Part shown: in pieces, positions 1 to 6,658 of the stretch | Layout of the letters: each line of letters starts with the position of its first letter | Numbering within the stretch: the stretch's first letter is position 1 | Assembly: GCA_002500485.1 (NCBI GenBank) | Contig: DLRJ01000105.1 | Span: forward strand, 1 to 6,788 | From: Dehalococcoidia bacterium UBA7891 | GTDB taxonomy: Bacteria; Chloroflexota; Dehalococcoidia; Lucifugimonadales; UBA826 | DNA length: 6,788 bases | Direction: 5' to 3' | Notes under the pieces: model-generated | What the model was told of the DNA's origin: nothing | Seen by the model: only the letters and a program-made list of their open reading frames with translations | Databases searched by the model: none | Program-made: the position numbers and the translations under genes

Positions 1-60
1 CCAGATCATCTGACGACTTACAATAATGGACATTCCATCAATTGTGAAAAATTCCCAAAC

Positions 61-66
61 GGGGAG
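61..66 (+). promoter_or_regulatory. Ribosome binding site that points to an ATA start
   Basis: GGGGAG lies six bases before the ATA at 73 and immediately before the in-frame TAG at 70-72. It is too far (24 bases) from the TTG at 91 to serve that codon well. It is the main reason for placing the start of the DUF5916 gene at 73. Confidence 0.55.
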
Positions 67-72
67 ATTTAG

Positions 73-2358
73 ATAAGAATTCGAAGTATTTTGCTGTTCA
101 CAATTGCTGGTTCAGTTTGTATGCCTCTGATCACCTCTGATGTGTATGCTGCTGATTCAGGTGTTGTAATTCCCTTTATAGATGGTGTTCCTAGCCTAGC
201 GGACTTCTCAGGAATGAGCCCCGCAAGCGAGCTGGCTCGCTCCATGGCGAGAATACAAAATTTTGTTCAACGTGAGCCTGATGACGGCGCTCCCGCGTCT
301 CAACGAACTGAAGTCTATCTGGGCTATGACGAAGAAAATTTATATTCGATTTTTCTGGCTTTTGACGACGAGCCTGAACAAATTCGATCTAGTCTTACCT
401 CGCGTGAGAATTTTGATGGAGACGATACTGTCCAGCTAACGATCGATACTTTTAATAATCAAATCAGTGCCTATGTTTTTCGAGTTAATCCAAATGGAAT
501 TCAGTGGGATGCACGATGGACCGAGTCATCTTCGTTTCGTCGATCATCATTTGATACAAGCCTTGAGGCTGTCTGGGAAAGTGAAGGGCAAATTACTGAT
601 CAAGGTTATATGGTAAGGATGACGATTCCTATCAGAAGCTTACGGTTCGCTGATACAGACGAACAGGTCTGGAGAGTACAAGTTACAAGAATGGTTGAAC
701 GCCTTGGAGAGGAGTCACACTGGCCTGCATATTCCATCGATATTGATGGCCGCCTTAATCAGGCGGCCTTGTTGACTGGTATTAAGAATGTTTCCCCTGG
801 TAATAACTCCCAGATCGTTCCATTCGTTTTTGCAAGAGAGAGGGAAGCTATAAACAAGCGGGCTTTAGGTGGACCACAATTCCAGACATCGACAGATTAT
901 GATGTTGGCATAGATGCAAAGTTTGTTTTCAACGACAGCATGATTCTAGACATGACACTTAACCCAGATTTTAGCCAGGTCGAATCAGACGAACCACAAG
1001 TGACGATTAATGAAAGATTTGAAGTGGAATTCCCAGAACGCCGCCCTTATTTTATGGAAAATGCCAATTTTTTCGCGACTGACACACCTCTTGTTTTTAC
1101 GCGCAGAATAATCGATCCTGAAGCAGGTATTCGTTTTACGGGTCGAAGTGGTAATATTGGTTTCGGCGCAATTATTACTAACGATGTTGCGCCGGGACTA
1201 AACCGTTCTGTCGGTGACCCTTTAAAAAGCAAGAAGGCAAATATAGGAATCTTAAGAGGGTTTGTTGATGTCCGTGAGCAAGACCGTATCGGTTTTCTTG
1301 TCTCCGACCGAGAACTAGCCGATGGCTATAATCGCGTAGCAAGTTTTGACACGAATTTTAGACCGCATGCAAACTGGAGCGGCCAAGCTCAAGTTACAAC
1401 CACCGAAACCTTATCTTATAACGGAGATCGCTCAACGTCAGGGCATCAAGAGAATGTAGCCATCAATCATACTTCAAGAAACATTAGCACACATACACAC
1501 TATGTATGCACTACTGAAAATTTCTATCTATCACTGGGTTTCTTAAACAGATACAGAAGTCCAGACACTTGCGGCATTCACAATCGATTGGGATTTAATT
1601 TTTTCCCAGAGTCTTCTAATTTGAATCGAATTTCAACAACCACATTTCATATTTATCTTAACGACTTGGATGGGAATAATATATATAACGAGCTTCAATC
1701 AGGCCTGGATTTTGCCTTTGATACCACCACCCTAGGCGGCAGATACTACACCTTTACTGAAACACTCAAACCCAAAGATTTCCCTGGACTAGTTTCTAAT
1801 CGTCAATTTGACTACGAGTACTTCAGTGTAAATATCGAAAATAATACGCTTGATAGGCTGGAGGCAGATCTCACATTTCGTTCTGGTACTGCTCTAAACA
1901 TGGTCCCCCCGGTGGGATATATGCCATCCGTAGCTGATACTAGCCGAATTGAGGCTGACTTATTATGGAGGCCCTTAAATCAACTTCGAGTGGCCAATAC
2001 ATATTTTCATACAGATCTTAGAACTAAGGAAGGCTCAAAAATATTTAGTAATGAAATCATTAGGTCTAACTGGAACTATCAATTTAACAAGGAGTGGTCT
2101 TTGCGCTTTATAGCCCAATATGAAGAAACTAAGGCAGGTCAGATGACTAGGTTATCCAATAAAAAGAGCCTAAACTTTGATATATTGCTTCGTTACGTAA
2201 TCAATCCTTGGTCTGCTTTTTATGCTGGCTACAATACAAACGAGAGCAACTTCGAGATCATAGAAGACGAAGGGCAAAGGGAATTAGTGGCAACAGACTA
2301 TCTTAAGGGTGATGGTGATCAAATCTTTGTGAAATTTTCCTACCTATTCCAGCGCTGA
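73..2358 (+). CDS. DUF5916 outer-membrane protein with N-terminal CBM9/DOMON-like domain
   Basis: Large exported protein, probably an outer-membrane beta-barrel whose biochemical role is unknown for the family. Numbered from the TTG at 91 (755 aa): a hydrophobic signal segment at residues 1-20 ends VYA|AD. A CBM9/DOMON-like beta-sandwich covers about residues 30-215, including TEVYLGYDEENLYSIF and the FDGDDTVQLTIDTF stretch. The DUF5916 region follows to the end, with its characteristic NPDFSQVESDEPQV motif near 291-304, then RFEVEFPERRPYFMENANFF at about 309-328 and a terminal FVKFSYLFQR typical of a last barrel strand. The length is normal for the family and the frame is intact. The start is unclear. 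TTG at 91 gives a signal peptide with no basic n-region. The frame stays open to a TAG at 70-72, and from ATA at 73 it adds R-I-R-S before the hydrophobic core, with GGGGAG (61-66) six bases upstream. I therefore give 73 as the likely start. It converges with the gene at 2411-3139. Family assignment is firm, function is not. Confidence 0.85.
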   Translation: MRIRSILLFTIAGSVCMPLITSDVYAADSGVVIPFIDGVPSLADFSGMSPASELARSMARIQNFVQREPDDGAPASQRTEVYLGYDEENLYSIFLAFDDEPEQIRSSLTSRENFDGDDTVQLTIDTFNNQISAYVFRVNPNGIQWDARWTESSSFRRSSFDTSLEAVWESEGQITDQGYMVRMTIPIRSLRFADTDEQVWRVQVTRMVERLGEESHWPAYSIDIDGRLNQAALLTGIKNVSPGNNSQIVPFVFAREREAINKRALGGPQFQTSTDYDVGIDAKFVFNDSMILDMTLNPDFSQVESDEPQVTINERFEVEFPERRPYFMENANFFATDTPLVFTRRIIDPEAGIRFTGRSGNIGFGAIITNDVAPGLNRSVGDPLKSKKANIGILRGFVDVREQDRIGFLVSDRELADGYNRVASFDTNFRPHANWSGQAQVTTTETLSYNGDRSTSGHQENVAINHTSRNISTHTHYVCTTENFYLSLGFLNRYRSPDTCGIHNRLGFNFFPESSNLNRISTTTFHIYLNDLDGNNIYNELQSGLDFAFDTTTLGGRYYTFTETLKPKDFPGLVSNRQFDYEYFSVNIENNTLDRLEADLTFRSGTALNMVPPVGYMPSVADTSRIEADLLWRPLNQLRVANTYFHTDLRTKEGSKIFSNEIIRSNWNYQFNKEWSLRFIAQYEETKAGQMTRLSNKKSLNFDILLRYVINPWSAFYAGYNTNESNFEIIEDEGQRELVATDYLKGDGDQIFVKFSYLFQR

Positions 2359-2410
2359 AGAATTCCTTTTCCTAGCTATCCTTCCAATGCTTTTAGGTCA
2401 AAATAAAATA

Positions 2411-3139
2411 CTACATGGACTGGTATACAGATTCACATTTATAGATCTTGTCTGTGACGTACGCTGATCTTGAAGCTGCCACCTTAGAAAAAGCTTCCTG
2501 AGCCCAGCTAGTAGAGTAAAGAGCGTCAAACATGGCGCCTAACCTTGCTAAATCAGGAGCTACTGCAACGACTTGATAGTCACTGGGATCACTTCCAGCA
2601 CCAATCGGTTGATATACATCTAATGAAATGTCCTCATAGCCATTAGCATGGTAGGCTTCTTTTAAATTAGCCACGGCCTCTAGATATGTTTGGGGGCTAT
2701 CAGTATCAATGGAAAGAGTGCGAGTCGCAAAGGTATCGAGGAGTTCTCCTTCATACGCCATAATAACTCGACTGGTTTCCCAGCCTTTAAGAACCCTAAA
2801 ATCATTGAGGTCGGAGATAAAGTCTTGCATTTCTGCATTACTTAGTTGAATTTCGTAGCCACCAAAAGCTGCCTCCATCGATGGGTAGAAGTTAAAAACC
2901 TGCATCTCGCCAGGCATTTCATTTCCTGAAACAGCGATGCAAGCTCCCGCAAGTAAAGTCCCTGAAGCAGACATCATATCTGTATTACTTTTTAATTGAG
3001 CAATATAGGCGGAGGGATTTTTCGCTATAAGGTTGATGGTAGTCATAGCACCACTTAAATCAATTGATTCTTCATGATTGTCAGCTGATGATAATGAGCT
3101 GCAAGACATAAAAAATAAAAGTAATAAAATTTTCTTCAT
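2411..3139 (-). CDS. Exported two-repeat alpha/beta protein, paralogue A
   Basis: Unrecognised exported protein of 242 aa. The N-terminus MKKILLLLFFMSCSSLSSAD is a Sec signal peptide, probably cut after SSA at residue 19. Cys13 has no good lipobox (FMSC), so I do not call a lipoprotein. The mature part seems to hold two related units, about residues 41-128 and 148-236. Each starts with a P-x-x-Y helix (NPSAYIAQL; SPQTYLEAV) and continues with a strand, a hydrophobic V-x-x-x-P-like strand (VFNFYPSMEA; VVAVAPDLARL), a helix containing F, and a last strand. This is compatible with a tandem ferredoxin-like or dimeric alpha/beta-barrel fold (inference). Cys67 and Cys235 could form a disulfide after export. 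The first unit resembles that of the protein at 3658-4365, and the N-terminus resembles the partial gene at 6659. The gene lies 30 bp after the one at 3170-3556 and is probably co-transcribed. Its own ribosome binding site is weak (AGAG). Function unknown. Confidence 0.85.
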   Translation of the reverse strand: MKKILLLLFFMSCSSLSSADNHEESIDLSGAMTTINLIAKNPSAYIAQLKSNTDMMSASGTLLAGACIAVSGNEMPGEMQVFNFYPSMEAAFGGYEIQLSNAEMQDFISDLNDFRVLKGWETSRVIMAYEGELLDTFATRTLSIDTDSPQTYLEAVANLKEAYHANGYEDISLDVYQPIGAGSDPSDYQVVAVAPDLARLGAMFDALYSTSWAQEAFSKVAASRSAYVTDKIYKCESVYQSM

Positions 3140-3169
3140 AATAATTTGCTCTGTAGTTATTGCCTAAGG

Positions 3170-3556
3170 TTAGTCACGGGAGTAAACGGTACCTTCCCAC
3201 ATTAATGTGGAGAGTTCAATCTCGCTTTCAGTACGCACTTTCCCTACGCTTGAATCTTCACCCTCCATAACAAGCCTCCATTTGTGATTGCCAGATTTCT
3301 CCCAGGTACCTTCCTGAAATCCAATCACTTTGGAGCCATCTGGCAGAAAGCCTTCGCCAGCCCAGCTAACTGTGCCACCATCAGCATTGGCATCAGCTAT
3401 ATCTTGTAAAAATGTGAGCGAGCCCCAGACGGTGCCATAAACATCCATGTCACCCTCAGTCTCCCAGTTCACAACACTAACTAACTGACCTTGCGCATTT
3501 CTGGAATATGAATTGCCTTTGTGCTTTAAGGAAAAATCTGCAATTTTTTCAGACAT
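3170..3556 (-). CDS. Small cytosolic beta-rich protein of unknown function
   Basis: Hypothetical protein of 128 aa that I do not recognise. It starts at ATG 3556 with AAAAGG seven bases upstream (3564-3569). There is no signal peptide or membrane segment, unlike its two flanking genes on the same strand, so it is probably cytosolic. The composition is rich in Gly, Trp, Thr and alternating polar/apolar stretches (VYGTVWGSLTF, GTVSWAGEGF, HKWRLVMEGE, STLMWEGTVYSRD), which suggests an all-beta barrel such as a calycin or allene-oxide-cyclase-like fold. Reaching DUF3224-type families would need a profile search. It shows no obvious catalytic motif. It sits 101 bp after the gene at 3658-4365 and 30 bp before the gene at 2411-3139, so co-transcription with the latter is likely. 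Confidence 0.8.
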   Translation of the reverse strand: MSEKIADFSLKHKGNSYSRNAQGQLVSVVNWETEGDMDVYGTVWGSLTFLQDIADANADGGTVSWAGEGFLPDGSKVIGFQEGTWEKSGNHKWRLVMEGEDSSVGKVRTESEIELSTLMWEGTVYSRD

Positions 3557-3657
3557 TGAATTACCTTTTTACTGTATTAAGTTAATTTTCATTAAAGAGG
3601 ACATTAGCCCATAAAAGTTTATGCCTTGATTCTTATAACAATTACTTTTAGTGCTAG
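3557..3657 (-). other. 101-bp AT-rich intergenic gap with a short dyad
   Basis: The gap between the genes at 3658-4365 and 3170-3556 contains a perfect dyad at 3610-3623 (CATAAA, two bases, TTTATG). Its two-base centre makes it a better candidate for a protein-binding site than a hairpin. I found no convincing -35/-10 pair or terminator with a T-run, so it is unclear whether the downstream gene has its own promoter. Confidence 0.3.
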
Positions 3658-4365
3658 TCACTGAGCGGTCCAGGATTTCATCCTGAGAACCATAGTACGA
3701 TTTTCTATAGTGCGAATATTGCCGACCCTGTCTATAAATCTACTCCAGCCTGGAAGTTGTTGTGGTGGTGTAGCCAGCAAGGATGACATATTGTTAGCAC
3801 TTTGAATTATTGCATGAGTTACACCACCTGCACCATCTGCAATAATTTCTAACAAGCTGTTAGTGCCTTGGAGGTTATTATTAGAATTTCCAAGATCTTG
3901 CCATGCATCTATATAAGTAACTGGGTCCTGGACATTCATAAAAATCCAATTTCCCGCAGAAGTTGGTGACGTTACCGATGAAGGGTCTCCATTAGTGTTC
4001 CCAGTTGAACGAAACATCAACGAGCCAACTTGCTCAGATACAGCAGCCAGTTCTGTTAAAAATGTGGCCCAATCCTGGGACATAGCATTTCTAGCAAAGG
4101 TAGCATCCATGGCCTCTAGATTAGGATAATTCACTACAAAATTATGAGTAGCTAAGCTTTCACCATTAACTATGTATTGATACAAAGTGACGGTGCCCGG
4201 ACCTGCTTGTCCAGTTGGGCTTGCCGCAAATTTATCCATTGCAGCAATAACAGCGGCTGGATTGGCAGCGGTTATGTCATATTTAATACCTACGGACTGA
4301 GCGAAACCTGATTGAGCAAGGCTAAAGCCACAAAAAAAAATGGTTGAAATGATAAATTTATTCAT
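3658..4365 (-). CDS. Exported two-repeat alpha/beta protein, paralogue B
   Basis: Unrecognised exported protein of 235 aa. The start is ATG at 4365, with AGGGAG nine bases upstream (4375-4380). The frame is open further upstream to 4461, but that stretch holds the likely promoter. Signal peptide: residues 1-22, probably cut at GFA|QS. The mature protein has two similar halves, about 34-119 and 139-232, joined by a Ser/Thr/Gly-rich linker (about 120-138). Shared elements are P-x-x-V/Y-I-x-A (NPAAVIAAM; DPVTYIDAW), ATHNFVVNYPNLEAM against VTHAIIQSANNMSSL, W-x-x-F, and a closing strand (GSLMFR; TMVLRM). The first half matches the protein at 2411-3139: HNFVVNYPNLEAM against MQVFNFYPSMEAA. A tandem ferredoxin-like fold is plausible (inference). 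The signal peptide contains a nine-base T run (4332-4340). No catalytic motif was seen; function unknown. Confidence 0.88.
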   Translation of the reverse strand: MNKFIISTIFFCGFSLAQSGFAQSVGIKYDITAANPAAVIAAMDKFAASPTGQAGPGTVTLYQYIVNGESLATHNFVVNYPNLEAMDATFARNAMSQDWATFLTELAAVSEQVGSLMFRSTGNTNGDPSSVTSPTSAGNWIFMNVQDPVTYIDAWQDLGNSNNNLQGTNSLLEIIADGAGGVTHAIIQSANNMSSLLATPPQQLPGWSRFIDRVGNIRTIENRTMVLRMKSWTAQ

Positions 4366-4431
4366 AATTGATATCTCCCTAATATAAACCCAATTACTGT
4401 GCGTCCTCGAGGTTCGATTGACGGTTTCATC

Positions 4432-4461
4432 AACATAAACTGATAGTGTTAGGAAGGTCAA
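4432..4461 (-). promoter_or_regulatory. Candidate sigma70 promoter for paralogue B
   Basis: On the minus strand TTGACC (4461-4456) is followed after 18 bases by TATGTT (4437-4432). The -35 matches the consensus at five of six positions and the -10 at four of six. Transcription would start near 4425, leaving a leader of about 60 bases before the ATG at 4365. The leader includes the palindrome CCTCGAGG (4405-4412). Confidence 0.4.
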
Positions 4462-4538
4462 GTGTAGCTTTCTTTACCGATCTTGTTCTGAGACAGGGAG
4501 AGTGAAATAGAGACTACTGTGAGGGAATTTGATGTTGC

Positions 4539-4557
4539 GATGCTTAAAACTAGCATC
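4539..4557 (-). other. Short hairpin across the stop codon of the hydrolase gene
   Basis: GATGCT and AGCATC form a perfect 6-bp stem with a 7-base loop (AGTTTTA on the minus strand). The stem overlaps the first base of the hydrolase TAG stop. No T-run follows on the minus strand, so it is not a canonical intrinsic terminator, although it could stabilise a 3' end. Confidence 0.3.
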
Positions 4558-5846
4558 TAGATATCCTCTGTTAAATCTCTTTTCCCTTCAGAACTGGCTA
4601 AAGATGCGTGATTTAGGATATTCCTAGCCATAGAGGAGGGTTGTTGTTTCGAATATTTTTTGTAAATAATAGATCTAATTTTATGGATTTCACGATTTTC
4701 GGGTTCAGAGTACATGGCTGTCTCTACCAAGTGACAGGCTAGGCTATGCTTGCCTTCTTCAGAAAGTTCTAGGGCTCTATCACACACATTTTTAGCCCCT
4801 CCAGCCAGTATTATCCATTCTTGAGATTCTTGTTCCCTGGTCTCAGGTAGAAGGCGATCATACTCACCATCCCACCATCCCCCATAACGCCTCCAAATCA
4901 TTCGCACTAAAAATTTGGGGTCATCGTAAACCGGCTTAAGCCAAGGTTTCCCCATTAATTTCTTGGAAAATTTGACTCTCTTAAGGATGGCGTTTAATGA
5001 AAGACCTTTATTCATCAACGAAAGTGTTTGTCGCTCTACATCACAGAGAAATTCAGCTGTTGTTGATAATGCTTCTTTTATACGCTTCTTGCCAAAAATG
5101 GGGAAACCATGGCCTGGTAACATGGTTTCGGCTTCACAACTAATCATTTTTTCTAGCGCATTAGCCCAATCTGACACATAACGTTGCACCTTCTGAGGAT
5201 TGCCTGCATTGGGAACAGCCCAAATAAACAAGTCGCCTGTAACCAATATTTTTCTTTCAGGAATGAACACCCAGGTATGGTCATCAGTTTCTCCTCTTGC
5301 ATGATGTAATTCAAATGAAAGGTTTCCTTTCTTAAAGTTCATTTCTTCACTATAGGTTTTATCAGGATATCTATAGTGTTCAGGCCATCTAAATTTAGGG
5401 GCGTTAATAGCAAATTGCCGTCTGTTAATTGCTGTATTCCAGCCGAGCGTATTCAGATATCTATCAAAATGGCCCGGCATCAATGAATGGCCGTATACCT
5501 GGGGTTTTGCCCAGCCTCTGTCCAGTGCTTCTTTTTCAAAAAGCTCAGTTGAAAATATGTGGTCAACATGATGATGAGTAAATATGGCAGCCACTAAAGG
5601 GGTTTTGGGACGCCAATTTCTTACCTCAACAAAAGCCCTTTCTACGTCCAAGACGCTTCCAGCATCTAACATAACAAGACCATCTTCTGTGTCTATAATG
5701 TAAAAGCCCGCAATTCCTTTAATTCCGAGTAGATCTTTATCAAGTTCTGTCGAACCCTTATAAAAAGAATGGACAGGATGGTGCTCAAACATAATATCTA
5801 ATTCGCCATTCCAGGCTTTTTCTGCTAATTCGAGTAGATCTGTCAT
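4557..5846 (-). CDS. MBL-fold hydrolase with alkyl-sulfatase dimerisation-type domain
   Basis: Cytosolic zinc hydrolase of the metallo-beta-lactamase superfamily, 429 aa from the ATG at 5846. The frame is open to 5927, but AAGGAG (5852-5857) lies five bases before ATG 5846 and the conserved domain starts right after it (LLELAEKAWNGELD). Metal-site motifs are complete: H-x-H-x-D-H in THHHVDH (H91, H93, D95, H96), HARGETDDHTWV (H190), VTGD (D205) and LPGHG (H246). HARGETDDH resembles the HAPGETDDH signature of the alkyl-sulfatase-like branch rather than beta-lactamases. The C-terminal part (about 300-425), with RRYGGWWDGEYDRLLP and LAGGAKNV, matches the alkyl-sulfatase dimerisation domain. The SCP2-like third domain of full-length SdsA1-type enzymes (about 650 aa) is absent, as in the shorter subfamily. 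There is no signal peptide. Possible substrates are alkyl sulfates or other esters, unproven. Divergent from the gene at 5974. Confidence 0.92.
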   Translation of the reverse strand: MTDLLELAEKAWNGELDIMFEHHPVHSFYKGSTELDKDLLGIKGIAGFYIIDTEDGLVMLDAGSVLDVERAFVEVRNWRPKTPLVAAIFTHHHVDHIFSTELFEKEALDRGWAKPQVYGHSLMPGHFDRYLNTLGWNTAINRRQFAINAPKFRWPEHYRYPDKTYSEEMNFKKGNLSFELHHARGETDDHTWVFIPERKILVTGDLFIWAVPNAGNPQKVQRYVSDWANALEKMISCEAETMLPGHGFPIFGKKRIKEALSTTAEFLCDVERQTLSLMNKGLSLNAILKRVKFSKKLMGKPWLKPVYDDPKFLVRMIWRRYGGWWDGEYDRLLPETREQESQEWIILAGGAKNVCDRALELSEEGKHSLACHLVETAMYSEPENREIHKIRSIIYKKYSKQQPSSMARNILNHASLASSEGKRDLTEDI

Positions 5847-5851
5847 TTGGA

Positions 5852-5857
5852 CTCCTT
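5852..5857 (-). promoter_or_regulatory. Ribosome binding site that fixes the hydrolase start
   Basis: AAGGAG on the minus strand sits five bases before ATG 5846. Upstream in-frame candidates at 5903 (ATG) and 5927 (TTG) have no comparable site, so 5846 is preferred. Confidence 0.7.
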
Positions 5858-5898
5858 GCGTCTCTTCAAATCGAATCAAAGCTTTAAAGGATGATCTT

Positions 5899-5927
5899 TC
5901 CATATTAATCTGGTGGGATACAGTCAA
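5899..5927 (-). promoter_or_regulatory. Weak candidate promoter for the hydrolase
   Basis: On the minus strand TTGACT (5927-5922, five of six -35 positions) is followed after 17 bases by TATGGA (5904-5899, three of six). Position relative to ATG 5846 is reasonable, but the -10 is poor; TAATAT lies nearby at a spacing (14 bases) that is too short. Confidence 0.25.
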
Positions 5928-5934
5928 TTTTATG

Positions 5935-5943
5935 TGCTATAAC
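5935..5943 (+). promoter_or_regulatory. Candidate extended -10 promoter for the lipocalin-like gene
   Basis: TGCTATAAC fits the extended -10 pattern TGnTATAAT with one mismatch. No convincing -35 lies upstream, as is common for extended -10 promoters. Transcription would begin near 5950, about 24 bases before the ATG at 5974. The element overlaps the divergent control region of the hydrolase. Confidence 0.4.
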
Positions 5944-5973
5944 TAAACCTTGCCAATTAAGGAGAATTCCATT

Positions 5974-6525
5974 ATGAAAACTTGGTTAACATGCTTGTTC
6001 TGCCTTACTTTAATCGCGACACCAGCTTTTCCAGCTGATAATGAACAAACGACTTCCATGCAATCAACCCCAGAAGATTTCGAAGAATTTAGCCAGGTAA
6101 TGCAGGGTCGATGGATATCTGAAATCATATGGATAAACGACTGGCCTGGATTCGGTGAGAGAGGTGACTCTGTAACTGGCTATGTAGAATACCAAATAAG
6201 TGAGGGCGGCAAAGTGATAATCGGGCGGTATTATGCAGGCCCAGGTTCAGCAACAGATCTCATATACTACGATGTAGGGAAAAAACAAATTCTTGAACAT
6301 CAGGTTTCTTCCGGTGGAAATGTTTGGGTTAATGTTATCTACAAAGAAAACGGCGAGTGGAATTATAAAATCACGGGTAGCACAGGTGGTGGAAAGGCGA
6401 TCACAGGATCAGCAATTAGATACATTTCAGACCAAGGACAAACCCATAGATGGATTGGAGAAATGTTTATTGATGGCGAGGAACTTGATCCTTTACGCGA
6501 CTCATTTCGCAGAATAGGTGACTGA
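5974..6525 (+). CDS. Exported lipocalin-like beta-rich protein
   Basis: Exported protein of 183 aa with no confidently recognised family. The start is ATG at 5974, with AAGGAG at 5959-5964, nine bases upstream. A TTG at 5950 is in frame but would put the ribosome binding site inside the gene. The signal peptide MKTWLTCLFCLTLIATPAFPA is probably cut near residue 18-21. The mature part opens with a short acidic helix (PEDFEEFSQVM) and a G-x-W (QGRW, G45/W47) as in calycin/lipocalin-like proteins. Alternating-pattern strands follow: GYVEYQIS, KVIIGRYY, DLIYYD, VWVNVIY, WNYKITGS, THRWIGEMFI. This layout recalls DUF1579-type proteins, which open with a similar G-x-W; that link is tentative. No catalytic motif was seen. 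It is divergent from the hydrolase and lies 133 bp upstream of the partial two-repeat family gene at 6659, on the same strand. Confidence 0.85.
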   Translation: MKTWLTCLFCLTLIATPAFPADNEQTTSMQSTPEDFEEFSQVMQGRWISEIIWINDWPGFGERGDSVTGYVEYQISEGGKVIIGRYYAGPGSATDLIYYDVGKKQILEHQVSSGGNVWVNVIYKENGEWNYKITGSTGGGKAITGSAIRYISDQGQTHRWIGEMFIDGEELDPLRDSFRRIGD

Positions 6526-6546
6526 ACAAACCAACAAGCAGAAGGG

Positions 6547-6594
6547 AGACGGCTTCGCGGAGACCAGATCATGTGGATATTCCGCGTAGCGTCT
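6547..6594. repeat. Imperfect GC-rich inverted repeat in an intergenic gap
   Basis: The arms are AGACGGCTTCGCGGA (6547-6561) and TCCGCGTAGCGTCT (6581-6594), separated by 19 bases. They give 13 base pairs: CGCGGA/TCCGCG, a T-T mismatch, GCT/AGC, a bulged G at 6551, then AGAC/GTCT. The loop holds a near-palindrome, CCAGATCATGTGG. The element is more GC-rich than its surroundings. It starts about 20 bases after the 6525 stop and ends 64 bases before the next ATG. A run of five T occurs only 18 bases later, so a simple intrinsic terminator is doubtful. Alternatives are an extragenic palindromic element or an RNA structure between two genes. Confidence 0.6.
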
Positions 6595-6658
6595 AAGCAA
6601 CATAGCAGTATATTTTTACAAAGAGTTCAAAATCAATAACTAAAAAGTGGAGTTTAGA

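Noticed and set aside
1..12. First 12 bases resemble the loop of the inverted repeat at 6564-6575 (11 of 12 identical)
   Set aside because: Matches of this length and quality are expected by chance in a window this size, and the similarity does not extend further.
1047..1232. Open frame antisense to the DUF5916 gene
   Set aside because: It lies wholly within a well-supported coding region and shows no family resemblance; treated as a shadow.
2359..2410. Possible bidirectional terminator between the converging genes
   Set aside because: No stable GC-rich stem followed by a T-run could be found in this 52-bp gap.
2411..3139. Lipoprotein call for paralogue A based on Cys13
   Set aside because: The residues before the Cys (FMS) do not fit a lipobox, and a normal cleavage site SSA|D follows.
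4366..4461. N-terminal extension of paralogue B to TTG 4461
   Set aside because: It would bury a clear signal peptide and a good ribosome binding site inside the gene; the TTG is part of the likely -35 box.
4963..5181. Open frame antisense to the hydrolase
   Set aside because: Overlaps the conserved metal-site region of a real gene in the opposite direction; no independent support.
5847..5927. N-terminal extension of the hydrolase to TTG 5927 or ATG 5903
   Set aside because: Neither codon has a ribosome binding site; AAGGAG sits before ATG 5846 and the family domain starts there.
6293..6572. Overlapping open frames on both strands across the end of the lipocalin-like gene
   Set aside because: Alternative-frame readings of a gene with signal peptide and ribosome binding site; no ribosome binding sites or recognisable products.
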